From Prinia subflava (lineage: Eukaryota; Chordata; Aves; Passeriformes; Cisticolidae): 64,000 nucleotides of DNA. Shown one piece after another: positions 1 to 12,493 of the stretch (positions are counted from its first letter, which is position 1; each line of letters opens with the position of its first letter). The notes below the pieces were generated by a model. That model was given only the letters and a program-made list of their open reading frames with translations. It ran no database searches and was not told the origin of the DNA. Where the stretch lies: contig NC_086251.1 in the NCBI RefSeq assembly GCF_021018805.1, positions 46,818,767 to 46,882,766 on the forward strand. The letters are read 5' to 3'. The position numbers and the translations under genes are program-made.

Positions 1-632
1 TGCTCGAAATAAATTTAAAGACCATGCCAGAACTGAGCATGAACTCATTTGTTCCCTGAATCCACTCCAGCATCCTAACTATTCGACTTATTTTCCTTCC
101 AGGGATAATTATATAATAAATTATAAAGTGGTAGATGAATGCATAGAAGAAATACAAAAGGCATGATCACAGGGTATTACAGCTTAGAATTCTCCATCTA
201 CAGACTGGGATGCTCAACAAAATTTCACTTCAGACTTGTAATGTTCCTTATCTTTTCTGGATTAAAGTAGTCAGGTGTAAAACTTCTAAACAAGAGATAA
301 TTATTTTTTTCACAGGTCTCCTTTTTATAAAAGCACATCTCCGGGCTGTTGGCTGTGATTCTCCAGTCTCCAATGTCTCCTGACATTGTACTGTAAACCA
401 CTCAGCACGTTAGACTTTAATGGATGTTGTATCATAAACTCTCCTGGGGCAGAGAAGGATCTGCTACATCCATATTTGGTTGGAATATTTGCTTTAATTC
501 CCAGCTAAGAACCAGGATGCCAGGCACTTTGTAGAGAAGAAAAGCTTCACACAATACATAAGAAAATCTGTTCTTCATGCAGCTACCCCCTATAAAGACC
601 AATCTGACCATACTATGCAGAAAGAGCCTTAC
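1..632 (-). other. NRDE2 intron 6 (partial)
   Basis: Intron following exon 6. I looked for the next exon (expected human-like residues after EEAM: ALF, then a Gln/Cys/His-rich helix) in all minus frames and did not find it, so it lies beyond the left edge. No repeat is recognised. Confidence 0.75.
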
Positions 633-1035
633 CCAGCATAGCCTCTTCTGTGCCAGGCAGCAGAGGATGGGATAGCATGCTGCCATCCTGTACAGCCGCC
701 AGTGTTGTCAAACACTTTCCATAGAGACTGTTGATCTTCGAAACAGAAAAGGTTGTGAACTGACTTTGACAGAAGAGAAGGTATTTCTTCCACATCTCTG
801 GATTATTGGGATGTAAAAAAATTAGCTTCTGCCATTCTTTGATCACAGCTGGTGGTTCCCAGAATTCTGTGCAAAGCTTCAGCCTGGCAAGTTTCAGATC
901 AACATTACTTGGATTGCTTTCAATTGCCCTCTCTAAAATGGCCAGTTTCTTTTCCAAGATTAACTTGAGTGATTTTCTCCTTAATTCCTGCTCTCCCTTA
1001 CTGGCATAAGGGCTAGGTCCTCTCATTAATTCATC
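633..1035 (-). CDS. NRDE2: NRDE2 coding exon 6 (HAT/TPR-like repeats)
   Basis: The acceptor TTTAG|G opens with [10 protein letters not shown], followed by [20 protein letters not shown], a region nearly identical to human. Two further helical-repeat units are visible (around [15 protein letters not shown] and [17 protein letters not shown]). The donor is CTGG|GTAAGG (GT at 632-631), leaving one base of residue 472. Only a 192-base intron separates it from exon 5, whereas the upstream introns are 2.0-3.8 kb. Confidence 0.95.
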
Positions 1036-4000
1036 CTAAACAAAAAAGAAACGTCATTACAGCCTTAGGAAGAATGATCACTAGAATCACAAGAATGCTG
1101 ACATTTGTGAAGTTAACAGGTCATTATCACTTACAAAATATATACAGCTCTAAACAAATGAAATGACAATATAATGTTCATGTATTTATTATTTATAATA
1201 AGCAACAAGGCCCATTAGAATACATACCTGAAAGGAAATAAATTCCATCCAAGCATTAATATCTCTTGGGTTTTCTCTGACTTTCTTGTTATATTCTTCT
1301 ACTTTTGACATTAGAATGGAGTTCATGTTTATCCCAGGCTCTTGAGTTGTTTGCTGTGTATTTACAGACTCATTATCTGCACTCTTGCACGCTTTTCCTT
1401 GCAGCCACACTGTGGTTGATGGATCATAAATCCCAAGAGGATTTACTTCTGTTTTGTCAGAAGAATCATCCATTTCCACTTGGGAAACTGGTATGAAAGC
1501 AGGTGGATCAGATGGAGAATTTTTATTACAAACAAGAATGCCATCTGTGTTCAGCATCTTCACATTGTTCTTTGTAAAGTAGCGCTCAGGTCGACTCTGT
1601 GCTTGCTTCCTTTTTGATGCAGAACTGTCCCAAATTATACAGTGTTTCTTTGCATCTATGCCAAGACAGGACTCGCCTTTCCTTTTATACCTTGGAGAGG
1701 AAAATACAATTAAACATCTTCTAAAATACACATTAGAAAAGATACCTCCTTCTCGAAAGAAATCCTTTCATTCAAATTAACCCAAATAATGTATGCCTAG
1801 ACCTTCAAAAGCTTAAGAGCCTGGTAAATTTCTGCTCATTTAAGACTTCAACTTATAAATTCTTTCAGCACCATAATACTTTTACTATGATACTAATAAT
1901 TGTCTGAGTTCAACAATGTATGTCATACTCAAGCAGAAGAAAACCCTTTTTCCTTTCCATCATTTTAAGCCACATAGATAAACCTGGAGAAAGAACAACG
2001 GACATTACTTAGGGTTACTTAGATTAGATTATTTTAAACTGAAAATGAGACACCAGTTGTTCAGTCCAGTAATTTCCTTTTGCATCCCTAGGCCTCTGTC
2101 TATTTTATATGCCAAAAAGTGGAGGGAGGTGTGAAGAGAAAAAGAGAGGCCAAGTTCATAAAGACCACAATAATCCTATGGTTTAAGACAGGAAAATACA
2201 ATCTTCAAATATTACCAAGAATGTAATTTCAGTGGCAGATATAGTGACATGCAATGCTAAAGTAATACTTTTCATATCAGAAAATAGCTGACAATCCAAA
2301 GGTGATAGAAAATTGAAAAAAAAATTGTAACCAAGCAATCTTTTTGCAAAGGCACAAAATGCTACAAAAATATAACCCATAAATTCTCCCTCCCTCCTCC
2401 ACAAATAATTATATACAGTATTATTGTATATATGGTAAAATGTTTTCCTGAGAAAATCAAGAAGTGTACATACATAATGCATGAGCCAACTGTAGGCTCC
2501 TTTGGAGGGGCTTCTGTACTAAAGCAAAGATATGTTCTGAAGGATCATCACAGTACCAGTAACACACTAAGGATATTCAAGGTGCAATTTCATCTATACT
2601 AACATGAAACACAGCATTGCATAGGACAGACACATCCCAGTACAATGTCTGGGTGAAGAAATCTGTATGCTAAGAAAATATCCGTAACTTTTTTTTACAA
2701 GAGTATCAAACTACTCAAGTAAGTAAACCTCTTGACAAATCTAGTATGAAATAATCAATACCTTCACTTCCCTTTCAGACACAGAAACAGAACAAGAGAA
2801 CAAAAAGAGCACTTGCCTACAGATGATTAATAACAGAACCTGGGATTTCTGACCTCAAAAACATACCTTTGAATCTGCCCCATGCTGCCACCTCTAGAGG
2901 GCCCTGTAGTTTGCTACAGAGAATGTTTTTAAAAACAATGAAAATCATGCACATTATACCCATTATTTCATGCCATCTTTTGCCTTTTAAAATATTCATC
3001 CAAGAATTATAGAATGGTTTGGGTTGGAAGGGGCCTTACAGATGATCTTGTTCCAACCCCATGGGCAGAGACACCTTCCACTAGATCAGGCTGCTCAAAG
3101 CTCCTTCCAGCCTGGCCTCGAACATTTCCAGGGATGGGGCATCCTCATCTCTGGGCAGCCTATTCCAGTGCCTCAACATCCTCACAGTAAAAAATTTCTT
3201 CCTAATATTGAATCAAAACCTATTTTTTCAGTTTAAAACCATTTCCTCATGTCCTATCACTATATGCCCTTGTAAAAAGTCCCTCTCCATCTTTCTTGTA
3301 GGCTCCCTTCAGGTACTGGATGGAGCCTTCTTTTCCAGGCTGAACAACTCCAGTTCTCTCAGCCTTTACTCATAGGAGAGAGAGGTGCTCCAGCTCTCTG
3401 TGATCAATCTGGTGGCCCTTCTCCGGACTCACTCTAACAGGTCCATGTCGTTCCTTTGGGAACTCCAGAGCTGGATGCAGCACTGCAGGTGAGGCCTCAC
3501 CAGGGCAGAGCAGAGGGGCAGAATCCCCACCCTTGCCCTGCTGCCCACACTGCTTTGGTGCAGCCCAGGATACAATTGGCTTTTTGGGCTGCCAGCACAT
3601 ATTTCTGGCTCATCATCCACTTGCTCTCATCTTTGCTGTCATCCACCAGCACCCCCAAGTCTTTCTTGTCAGGGCTGCTCTGATCTGTTCATCCTCCAGC
3701 CTGTGTTGATAGCCGGGGTTGCCCTGACCCAGTGCAGCACCTTGCCATTGCTAAATCTCATGAGGGCCCCCTTGCTGAGCTTGCACAGGTCCCTCTGGAA
3801 ACTTACTGAGTGTGCACTCGATCCTGCTGTCCATGTCACTGATGAAGAACACGTTAGACAGCACTTGTCCCAGCACAGACACCCTAGGGATATCAGGTGT
3901 CACTGACACTGGCCCAACGCCAAGCCAAAGTTTGAAATGAGCTACTCAGTTACCTTGTCTCATCTTCTATGTAAAAACCTTGCAGACAGACTCAAGTGTG

Positions 4001-7000
4001 CCAGTTTGGACACCAGTAGAGAACAAGGTTCAGTACCTGGCTATGTCCCCGCGGTACAAGGATTTGTAGGCCCAGTTGGCAGGGTCTGGTTTCTTGTCTA
4101 TCCGGAAGGTGTCTGCTGTGGGGGCCTGAATATCATCAAGCCAAATAGAGCGACTGCTGGGAGCATTTGATGCTTTCCTACCTAGACTGCAGACAAGGAC
4201 AGAGAGGATATTCTAAGCATTTGTGCACATATTCATTTACATAACCCAAGAAACATTACATTTCTGTAGTTCATAATAATTTAACTTATTCAAAGTCATT
4301 GTATGTGATCCACTCTTGCAAAGCCAGTCCCACACTTCAAAAAAAAACAATTAGAAATACACTAATAGAATCATCAAATCAAAACACTAAAAGTCTCTGC
4401 ACTTCCAAAAACTGTATTATAAGGAAAGGTAATAACCAGATTAAACCAATCAATCTAATCAATGGCTTGGCACACTATAATCCAAAAGCCACATACTACT
4501 ACTTTCAAAATTTACCTTTGTCTTGGTAGGGTATTACCATCAAGGAAAAGAAGATAAAAGAAGTCCTAGTAAGAGGACTGACTAGCTGTAATTATACTCA
4601 TGCATTTGATAAAACAGTGTGTATTAAAGTGATTTATGGATTACAGTTATACAAATGATAATAAGTGGAAATTGAGACCTGCCTCTGAACTGTGGATAAC
4701 TATGAATTTCCAATCTGAATTCATGGTACAAATATGTGAGTTTTAGAGTCTTGAAAAGTTTTCTAAAATTTCGCAACACGTTTCACATTCAGAGCAATTT
4801 TGTGGTTCAGGTTTCAAAACCAGTCTTTTGAAAATTCAGTATTCTGTCAGCATCAACAATTTATGGAAAGTAGTAGAAAAAGATACCATGAAAGAACTTC
4901 AACAGTTTTATTTGGGCAAAGCACTGGCTGGCTGGTCCAACTTAGCAAGCAGCTTATGAACCACACCCAGGCACCTTTCCAGCACAGATGAGTGATGGGA
5001 CTGAGCAGAATGGGTTTAGCACCCATTTTTACTGTCCTTCCTCACAGTCAAGGAAGCCTTAGCCCCCACAAAGCAATAAAAGTTCTCATAAAGGAGGAGC
5101 CACCTGTGGCTAAAGGTATCAGACAACATCTGCAGTATCTCCACCACTCTTCCACAGGGAAACCATGTTGCCTTGGTATAGGCACATCCCACAAACTTGC
5201 ACTTTCAGCTCCTGATTAATCCCCCTTGAGAAAAGTACTAAACTGGGGGAGATTCAAAAACCACCTAGACTACATCAATTGTAGCAACAATTCCTTAATG
5301 TCACCAAATCCTCATTCTATCACAGAAGCAGCTGCAGTGTGGTGAATTAGAGCCAGAGCTGCTGATGCCAAAGAAAACAAAGGATCCAGGGAATCAGAGA
5401 GAGGCAAAATGGCTGCTCACACTAGCAGACATGGTGAGAACCAGGAGAAGGTGACTCACAGCCAGCTGGACAGGGCCACCTCGAAATGCTGAAAACCCAA
5501 CAGCCTGAGGAAGGCACAGCTAGGTGTGCCAAACCCGGATACTTGCTGCTTTCACAGAACCTCTGCAGCTGCTCAAAGGTCATGACAGTCACTACATGCC
5601 TGTTTTCCTGTTCCATAAAAATGACATCTCCACTAATTACACAGTACTTTAGAGCTCCTGGAATTAACGAAGAAGGTTTAACAAAACTATTTCAATTGTT
5701 CAAATATTCATAATTGAAGTAGAAAGCATGAAGCTAAATATTTGGATGTAAAAATACAAATCAACAATATTTGTCTTAAAATGAAAAAAAAGGAAATGCT
5801 AACTCTGTGAGGAAGAAGCTACATTACAAGGCAAACCCAGCCACATATTAAGATTTCTGCACTAATTAAGAATGTTTAAAACAATCGCTTTCCAAACCCT
5901 CATAAAAGATCTGTGAAAGGAAACAAGATGGTTGCAAAAACTGAACATAAGCCTCTACATGACTTTAAAAATTTATTTCACAACCATCATACCATGCTTT
6001 GCTCTGTACAACAGCACTTCACTGAATATTTGAGTCACAGTTTTTTGATATGATTAAACAAGTGGTTCTAAATCTGTTTCCCTTGCTTTGAATGCAGGTT
6101 TAGTCATACAAAGCTTAGAAGAAGATGATCAACCAGTGGTCAAAGTTTCAGTTGAAGAAACAAGCACAAGAACACAATGAATTTACATCTTGCATAGTGT
6201 TCATATATACATACTTTGCTGCTGCTTCCTTTCCACTGTTTTTGCCACTTCCTTTGTCCTTAATGTGCTTAGTGTCCACATCTGATTCGCTGCTACTGGA
6301 ATCTCCTTTGGTTTTCTTTTTTGTCTTCTTATTGTGGTGATGCTTTTTCTTTTTCTTTTTTCTTTTCTTACTTGTCTGTTTCAGACTCTCATCTGTGTCA
6401 CTCTCCTCTGACACTTCGGATCTTGAAGAAGTCCTGCTTGGAAAAAAGTATATACATTTATATATACTTACACAGCTAATTTTTTTTGAGAAGGTAGCAG
6501 TAACATATACAGTAAAAGTGATATAAAGCTGCATTAAATCACAAGTATATTTTTCAGCTGCTGCAATTACTGACAACTACAATTAATGTTTTAATTGCCA
6601 AGGCATTTTGATGTGTGATCTGTACAAATATCCATCTGTCAACATTGCCAAATTAAAGAAGATGGCCAAGATGATAAAATTTTCTAACTTTCCCAAACAA
6701 CTTAGGTCAAGCTAAAAGACTGAGAAATATTTCAATGTGATCTGCAAAAGAAAAAAGTCTGAATTTTTTTCCCTGTTTTTTCCATGACTTATATAAGAAG
6801 TATCAAAACCACACTTTTAAAAATCACTTCCAGATTAAAAAAACCCAAATCCACCAATCAATAAACAATTTTTGATGACTACTCAACTAATGTTATCATA
6901 TAATAGAGTATAATGTAATAAATAACACTGTGTACAACAAACAACCAAGTTATTAAGAGATCACACAAAGGATACATAGTTTTGGCAAAGCACATGTATA

Positions 7001-10000
7001 TTACTGTACATACCACAAAATCTCCCACACTTAATAACCAAATGAATAATGGAGGTCTTCTCTAACCCTTAATTAAAGCACAAGCTCTTTTTAAACTTTT
7101 TTTTTTTTTTGCAATCTTTCAATGAAAGAAAGGAGTGGCAACTCTTAGTATTCCTAAAGTGTCAATAAAAGAAAATATTGTATTTTCAAAACAAGGCATC
7201 TCAAGCAAGAGCCCTGATACAATTTTTTTGTGGACACTAAGGAAAAAGAAACCAAAGAGGAACCATTAGAAGATCTTTGAAACAAACACACAAACTTCTG
7301 CAAACCAAACAAAGCAAACCCTCTCAAAACCATCAAGTAGGTTGGAGCAATTAGTTTTTATTGAACTGAGATAAAACCAATTCATTTTTATTAAATCAAG
7401 TACTCAAGTAATAGGCAAAAATAACCCCAAACAACAAACACCCAAACATTTTTCTACATACCATTTTTTTCAAAGCCCTTTTCAAAGATAAAATTAATAT
7501 GGTGGGTTTATTATGTCATTCTATCTAATGGTAACTTGCAAAATCCTTAGCTTTATGACATGGAAGTCCTAAAAGATTTGAAGAAACACAGTAGAATGAT
7601 AAACAAAACACTGATTGCATTTCAAACACACAATGCATGTAAATGCAAGACTAAGTAGAGAAAAAGATGTACCCTGGTGTGCTTGGCATTATAAAGATAT
7701 TCTCTATCATGACCACCCATAATCACCATTGTGGTGACCTACCAAACAAGGCAGCTGGTATCAAATTAAAAATGACTAAGGTTTTGAACCTGACAACTAC
7801 AACCTGACTGCATTCACTCTTGTGTGCCAGTTACAGAGTAGATAAGCCAAGTATAGCAACCAGTGCAGTGAATGTATTAAAACCAGTTCTTCAGCAAACG
7901 TGGCTGCTTAAAGCTCATTTCTACAAAAGGACATAATCACCCACTTCAGCTGACCAGCATGTTCTACAGCCACACTCAACCTGATATATGTAATATTTCA
8001 TTAGTTCACATCTGCAGCTGTTTTTCAAAAAATGAAAAACTCAACTGTGAAATGGCTGATTTCTCTGATTTCCACAGAGAAATCATAAAGCTGATGCTTA
8101 ATCTTTAGAGTATTTCAAGGGTCACTTCAGACATTGAAAAGCTAATGAAGAATCATGATTGCTCAGTTCCTTCTCCATTCCAAAATAACAACCATTTAAA
8201 TGCAGCTCTGAGAAAAAGAAAATGGGAATGCAACTGCATACATACAATTTCTCATTATTTTAAGTTAAAAGACATGAAACGTTATTCATTCTTTTACACA
8301 TGACTCAGTTCAGGCATTTTAAAACACTGAACAGTAGAATGAAAAGTAGCTTTTAGCTTCTGAATTTCGTCTCACATAACAAAAGACAAGCAGGACAAAA
8401 GAAAGAGGCTCTTTCAAAAGACATTGAAGTACACTCTACCTTATTAATGGTGATTTTTCAGGAATGAGATTGGCAACTTCTGTAGTGCGCTGGTGCAGTA
8501 ATAGTGCATCTTCTGCAGAGAAGCTTGGGTTACTAAGCCAGTCTAACTCTGTAGGTAAAAAAAAAATGTGAGATCAATACAAATTAGCTTGCTGTGCTTC
8601 TTTAAGTTGGGAGTTAATCTAGTCAGCAGACAGTTAAATTCACAGTAAATGTCTAAGTCATGTGCAATAAGTGAGCATACTGGAAAGCCGTCCAGGAAGT
8701 TTGCATTTAGCGCATACTGAAAGCAGATTCCATGTTTAATATACAGCTTTATACATAAAAAAATAATCTATCCAACATTCATTTTTGTGATTTAGAAGTT
8801 CTAACTCTCTATATTTACAGACTGTATAAATTTGTTGTATAAAATAATCTATTGTATCATAATATATTTACTAATATACACCAATGACACATGAATTTCT
8901 ATATACAATATAGAATAGAAGTAGTTACATATTTCAAAAGTGAAATTAAAAAATTACAGAAAGGCATAATTAAACAAAAGGTATAGTTAATGAATGTGAT
9001 AAAGCTTATACAAACTAACAAAAGTGTACTTTACTGAATTTGGGAAAAATATTCTTAACACAATTTTATTGATAGGCACATCCATTACTGATAAGAATAC
9101 TCAAGTGTTTTATACATGGCCAAAACATGTCACTGGATTCTCAGTTCTCTAATCACTGAAATATCATTGGACCTTTCAACAGTGTGAAAGAAAGCTAACT
9201 GATGCTAATTTAGATACACTAGTCAGCATTAAGCATTCTGCATCTAAATCTCTGCATTTCAGTCACAGGATATGGAAGGGAAATTTTTTGTCACAATTTT
9301 ACTGATATAAAAAGTTTAATAATGGCTTTCACAGAGTTTTCATTTCTAGAATTCTTTTAAGCATGTGAAATTTCTTATCTGGTAAACAATGAAAGTTATT
9401 TTGTGAAAATACAGAACAGCAGCCCCTCCAGTGCCACATTGACAGAGATAACATAAGGAACAAATCTGGTCTCCCTGCCTCTCCTCCATGCTCTTTACAA
9501 TCACTTCTGCCTCAGTGTTCTTCCTGTTACACGCTTGTCTACACTGACTACACTGACCTCTACTCCTTAAACAGCATGAACTCATTGTCTGTCAAGCAAT
9601 GTACCTCTCCTCCTTCTAAAGCATTTCTTTCAGAAACAGAATTTTGGTATGAAAAGCTTTCTTCTGTCTCATGTCCCTGAGCTGTCATCCTCAAAAGGAT
9701 TTAAAGCAGAGTAGGCTGCAGAACAGTTTGTTAACCTAAGTTAAACACATCCAGAAATACATAAAATAGAGCAAAGCTACAGTTTGTGTTTCCCAGGAGT
9801 CCACCCCCACTATGAAAGGCCCCATGAGGAGTGTTCACCTCCCTGGCTCTTGAATCTCCATCTCTGTGCATGGGACAATCCACAATTCGTGGCACTGTCA
9901 AGACCAAAACACACTTCCCATGAGCAGCCCAACCATGCTGCAGAACACCACCATGCACCACTTCCCAGCCTGTTCCTCTAGCTTGGTTCTACCTAAGCAG

Positions 10001-12389
10001 ATAAGATCAAATTGCATCTTTAATGTATTGAAGAATCACTCCATGAGAATCAAGCCCTGCAGCAGAATCAATACACCTCTGTGGCTAGAGCAGGGAAGTT
10101 CAGAACTCTCCAAGTACAGTATTTTCTGAAGAATTTAATCAAACTGACCTAATACTCGGAAAGAAATGAGCAATTTTTGCCATTATGCCACATGCAAGTT
10201 CAAACTGCTTGTAGTAATCCCAAGTGAATGTTAGCTGGATACAAGCATTTCAAACATCACAGTGCATTCCAAACTTTAAAACACTATCTCTTGACTTGTT
10301 AGGCTTTTTTCTTGTAGACTCTCTAAGAAGTTTACCATTTTCGCAGAGCAGATATAAAAGATCTATTTTTCAATAATATACATGTACTTGTTACACATTT
10401 GTGAGCACAACAGCTGAAGCAATCCAATGACATTCTCTTTATACCTTCTCAAGCAAAAAGAAAAATTAAAACTTTACAGTGCATGTCTACACAGACAATT
10501 TTTAAGAGTTACACGAGCCCTTCTGTTGCCTCTCAGAATCCTGAAAATCTGCTTTCAGCAAAATTCACTGCATCATCTAACCTACAGCAGGGTTCACACT
10601 GCAAATAATGCTGCGCATTATGCTTACTAATGTCACCAGGGTTACTTATTACCACTGCTCTCTTCATAGCTACAGATAAATTTGCAATTTATCTTCCACC
10701 AAACGCTAATTAAGCTTGACAACATAATTGTAATGAAGTATATGCAAAATTGCAGAACTCTAGAGGCTGCTGCAACTCAGCAATTGGGCAGCCTAGGAAG
10801 TGTAAGCACCGCTTCTGTTTCTGTTTCATACGGCACTTTGACTTTAGAAATGGTTCAGGAAGTTTTTTAAAAGCATGAGGCAGAGTGGTTGGCTGCATGA
10901 AATATGACCTATATATATATATAATTATTACTTCAACTTTTAAAATAAAGCTATGAAGCAGTCCTAAATGTCTGGTAATGGAACCTTAGTTTAACACAAC
11001 ATTAAAATCAAAATACTCTGGGATTGCTGTATAATGATGCACTTTGGCTTCACATCAGGTCTGAGCAGAGAACCATCTATCAGAGAGATTGACGCCTGTC
11101 AAGTTCTCAAGTTCTCACAAGCTGAATGTGTGAAATTTGATATACACCACCATAAATGTGGTTCTGAATGAATATCAATTTTTACAACTTACATTAAGAT
11201 GTCGTTGTCAACAACAAAGTACAATATTTATTAAAACATAACCCAAACAAATTATGTTCCAGTTTTAGCAATAATTCTCACACAAAAAGCTTCCAGTATG
11301 CCAAAATTTAAGTCATAAGCAGTGCTAACAACTGAAATCTGGATCCAGAAGCCAGTCTTACATCTTTTTCTGTATAATCTCATCTTCCAGACAGATGGCC
11401 TGAAGCAACATAGGCTACCATAACAAACTTAAAGGCTAAATTCCTAAAGTTTTACAATATAAAGTCTTATTACCAGAGAACTTTACTGCATCTCTCCCTG
11501 AGAGAGCAGCTCCTCTATTCCTAATAGCTACAGTTTGGGATCTTGTTATGTCCACTACTCCCTACAGCAAGTGTGATTACCAGAACAGGTCCCAAATGCA
11601 GCCAGACCATCTCTGTACTGACAAAGTATCAACCACGGTAATGCCATCAGGGGTAACGCAGGGGTTAGAACAAGAGGCTAATGCACCTTACCGACTGCAC
11701 CAAACATACAAGAAATTTAGCCTGGGTAAATAATTCTTAGGTTTCCCTATCTAGAGAATGGACAGATTTAAGAGTGGTAGAACCTAGCAAGCAAAAGTAA
11801 GGGTTAGTTTAAATCCTGTTCAGTAAAATCAATAAACATAGTACCTACTTCACCGCTTGGCATTACACTAGACAGTGTTATTTACTTTAATAGTATTATT
11901 TATTTTATTAAAAACATTACTCACTAGACATCAACTACAACAGTCAATGTGATACGACTCATAATCTCATTTGTAACCTTCCAAAAAAGTCCTTTACTAC
12001 TATGATTTGGCTTAATGAACACGGAATTTAAAAACACTTTTCAAGATATCCAAAGCTAGTGAGGAAAAAAAAAAAAAAAAAAGGGGGAAAGAAAGAAAAT
12101 AACAAAACCAACAACAAACCAAACGCCCCGGTGCCGCGCTCCGCAGCCTCCGGGGGCGATGGTTACGGGCCGATGGGCCCGGCCCGCCGGCAGCACCGCC
12201 CCCACCGCCGCTCCACGGCGGGGCGAAGCACGGCCGGAGCGGGGCTGGCGGCGTGTGCCGAGGGCCACTGGAGAGCTGTTAAGGGGAAGAGGGTTCTCCT
12301 AGGACTTTACCTCTGGCGGAGCCCTCGGAGCTGCCGGCGGGGGGCTCCCCGGGCTGCGCGGCCCCGGCGAAGGCGGGGAACAGCGCCAT
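633..12389 (-). CDS. NRDE2: NRDE2, 5' part of the gene (coding exons 1-6, 3' end outside window)
   Basis: NRDE2 is a nuclear protein that binds the RNA helicase MTR4 (MTREX) and thereby influences nuclear exosome activity and splicing of some transcripts (established for mammals). Six exons join in frame to 471 complete codons plus one base: 12389-12311, 8548-8440, 6433-6215, 4177-4037, 1690-1228, 1035-633. The N-terminus MALFPAFAG and the segment [10 protein letters not shown] match the human protein as I remember it. Regions in order: short acidic/Ser-rich N-terminus; Lys/Ser-rich basic stretch (about residues 64-136); conserved MTR4-interacting region (about 147-265, including [19 protein letters not shown] and ERYFTK); then HAT/TPR-like helical repeats from about 315 onward. 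The human protein is about 1,160 residues, so roughly 60% lies beyond the left edge. No frameshift or in-frame stop is seen. Confidence 0.95.
1228..1690 (-). CDS. NRDE2: NRDE2 coding exon 5
   Basis: The acceptor CCAAG|G completes Arg183; then [15 protein letters not shown] continues the MTR4-interacting region, with ERYFTK and the [16 protein letters not shown] block. The exon ends in the first HAT-like repeat ([18 protein letters not shown], about residues 320-337). It has 463 bases and ends in phase 0 at the donor CAG|GTATGT (GT at 1227-1226). Confidence 0.95.
1691..4036 (-). other. NRDE2 intron 4
   Basis: AT-rich intron bounded by GTACTG and CCAAG on the minus strand. It contains the CR1 copy at about 3007-3915, which ends only about 120 bases from exon 4. 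Nothing else is recognised in 1691-3006. Confidence 0.85.
3007..3915 (-). mobile_element. CR1 LINE, 5'-truncated
   Basis: The plus strand reads the reverse complement of an avian CR1 from its 3' end: a TTATAGAATGG start, the segment GGTTTGGGTTGGAAGGGGCC, then blocks typical of the CR1 3' UTR and reverse-transcriptase C-terminal region (for example TTCCAGCCTGGCCT and CTCTCAGCC). The element therefore lies in the same orientation as NRDE2. About 0.9 kb remains of an element of roughly 4.5 kb. The frame is broken by stops and small indels, so it is inactive. Boundaries are approximate. Confidence 0.93.
4037..4177 (-). CDS. NRDE2: NRDE2 coding exon 4 (start of MTR4-interacting region)
   Basis: Codes residues 137-182, including [19 protein letters not shown] and [18 protein letters not shown], closely matching human NRDE2. 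Two AGs lie four bases apart at the acceptor (4183-4182 and 4179-4178). Only the downstream one keeps the frame; use of the upstream one gives Lys followed at once by TAG. The donor is CCAG|GTACTG (GT at 4036-4035), leaving two bases of Arg183. Too short and too GT/AG-dependent to stand out as a long open frame. Confidence 0.92.
4178..6214 (-). other. NRDE2 intron 3
   Basis: AT-rich intron between exons 3 and 4, with GTATGT donor and TAG acceptor. I see no gene, recognisable repeat or RNA in it; short open frames here look random. Confidence 0.8.
6215..6433 (-). CDS. NRDE2: NRDE2 coding exon 3 (Lys/Ser-rich basic region)
   Basis: The acceptor is CAAGCAG|G; the first base completes Arg63. The exon encodes an acidic Ser/Glu/Asp patch ([19 protein letters not shown]), a long lysine/histidine run, and a Ser-rich acidic stretch, parallel to the human order. 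This low-complexity region is likely disordered and could carry nuclear-localisation signals (inference). The donor AAA|GTATGT (GT at 6214-6213) leaves two bases of Lys136. Confidence 0.9.
6434..8439 (-). other. NRDE2 intron 2
   Basis: AT-rich intron with GTAGAG donor and GCAG acceptor. It includes a homopolymeric T tract near 7,098-7,110. No gene or recognised repeat. Confidence 0.8.
8440..8548 (-). CDS. NRDE2: NRDE2 coding exon 2
   Basis: The acceptor AG is 8550-8549; the first two bases complete Glu27, followed by LDWLSNPSF, identical to the human segment I recall. The exon codes residues 27-62 and leaves two bases (donor AAG|GTAGAG, GT at 8439-8438). The second half ([18 protein letters not shown]) is not conserved with human as far as I can recall. 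Confidence 0.92.
10910..10923. repeat. (TA)7 microsatellite
   Basis: Perfect alternating TA tract in NRDE2 intron 1. Similar short TA tracts occur near 22,792, 50,527 and 59,239. Confidence 0.9.
12065..12082. repeat. A18 homopolymer
   Basis: Run of 18 A followed by G5, at the edge of the NRDE2 CpG island. Length is prone to sequencing error. Confidence 0.9.
12311..12389 (-). CDS. NRDE2: NRDE2 coding exon 1 (start codon)
   Basis: The start ATG is 12389-12387 and the peptide begins MALFPAFAG, as in mammalian NRDE2. An in-frame upstream ATG at 12650 gives only GC-rich, unconserved sequence, so this start is chosen. The exon encodes residues 1-26 plus one base and ends at a good donor (AG|GTAAAG; GT at 12310-12309). 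The gly/ala/pro-rich residues 10-25 diverge from human. Confidence 0.93.
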
Positions 12390-12427
12390 GTCTCGGCCGT
12401 CGCCGCCCCCCGCGAGCGGCCGGCAGC

Positions 12428-12436
12428 AAGATGGCG
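12428..12436 (+). promoter_or_regulatory. YY1-type motif 1
   Basis: AAGATGGCG on the plus strand (CGCCATCTT relative to NRDE2), 39 bases upstream of the start codon. It matches the core of the YY1 consensus AAGATGGCGGC. Confidence 0.6.
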
Positions 12437-12482
12437 CCGCGGCGCCGAGCGCGCTGGGAGCGGTAGTTCTTCCGCCCGGCCC

Positions 12483-12493
12483 AAGATGGCGGC
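12483..12493 (+). promoter_or_regulatory. YY1-type motif 2
   Basis: AAGATGGCGGC, a full match to the YY1 consensus, 55 bases from motif 1 and in the same orientation. The plus-strand ATG within it is in a frame with no recognised protein. Confidence 0.65.

Larger units (their letters stand above)
8549..12310 (-). other. NRDE2 intron 1
   Basis: First intron, about 3.8 kb, strongly AT-rich until about 12,120, where the CpG island begins. It holds a (TA)n tract at 10910-10923 and an 18-base A run at 12065-12082. I recognise no transposon or gene in it. Confidence 0.8.

Noticed and set aside
1..632. NRDE2 exon 7 within the left edge
   Set aside because: No minus-strand frame resembles the expected continuation of the helical repeats, so the exon lies outside.
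3370..3906. Short frames on both strands near 3.4-3.9 kb
   Set aside because: They are pieces and shadows of the CR1 element, not a host gene.
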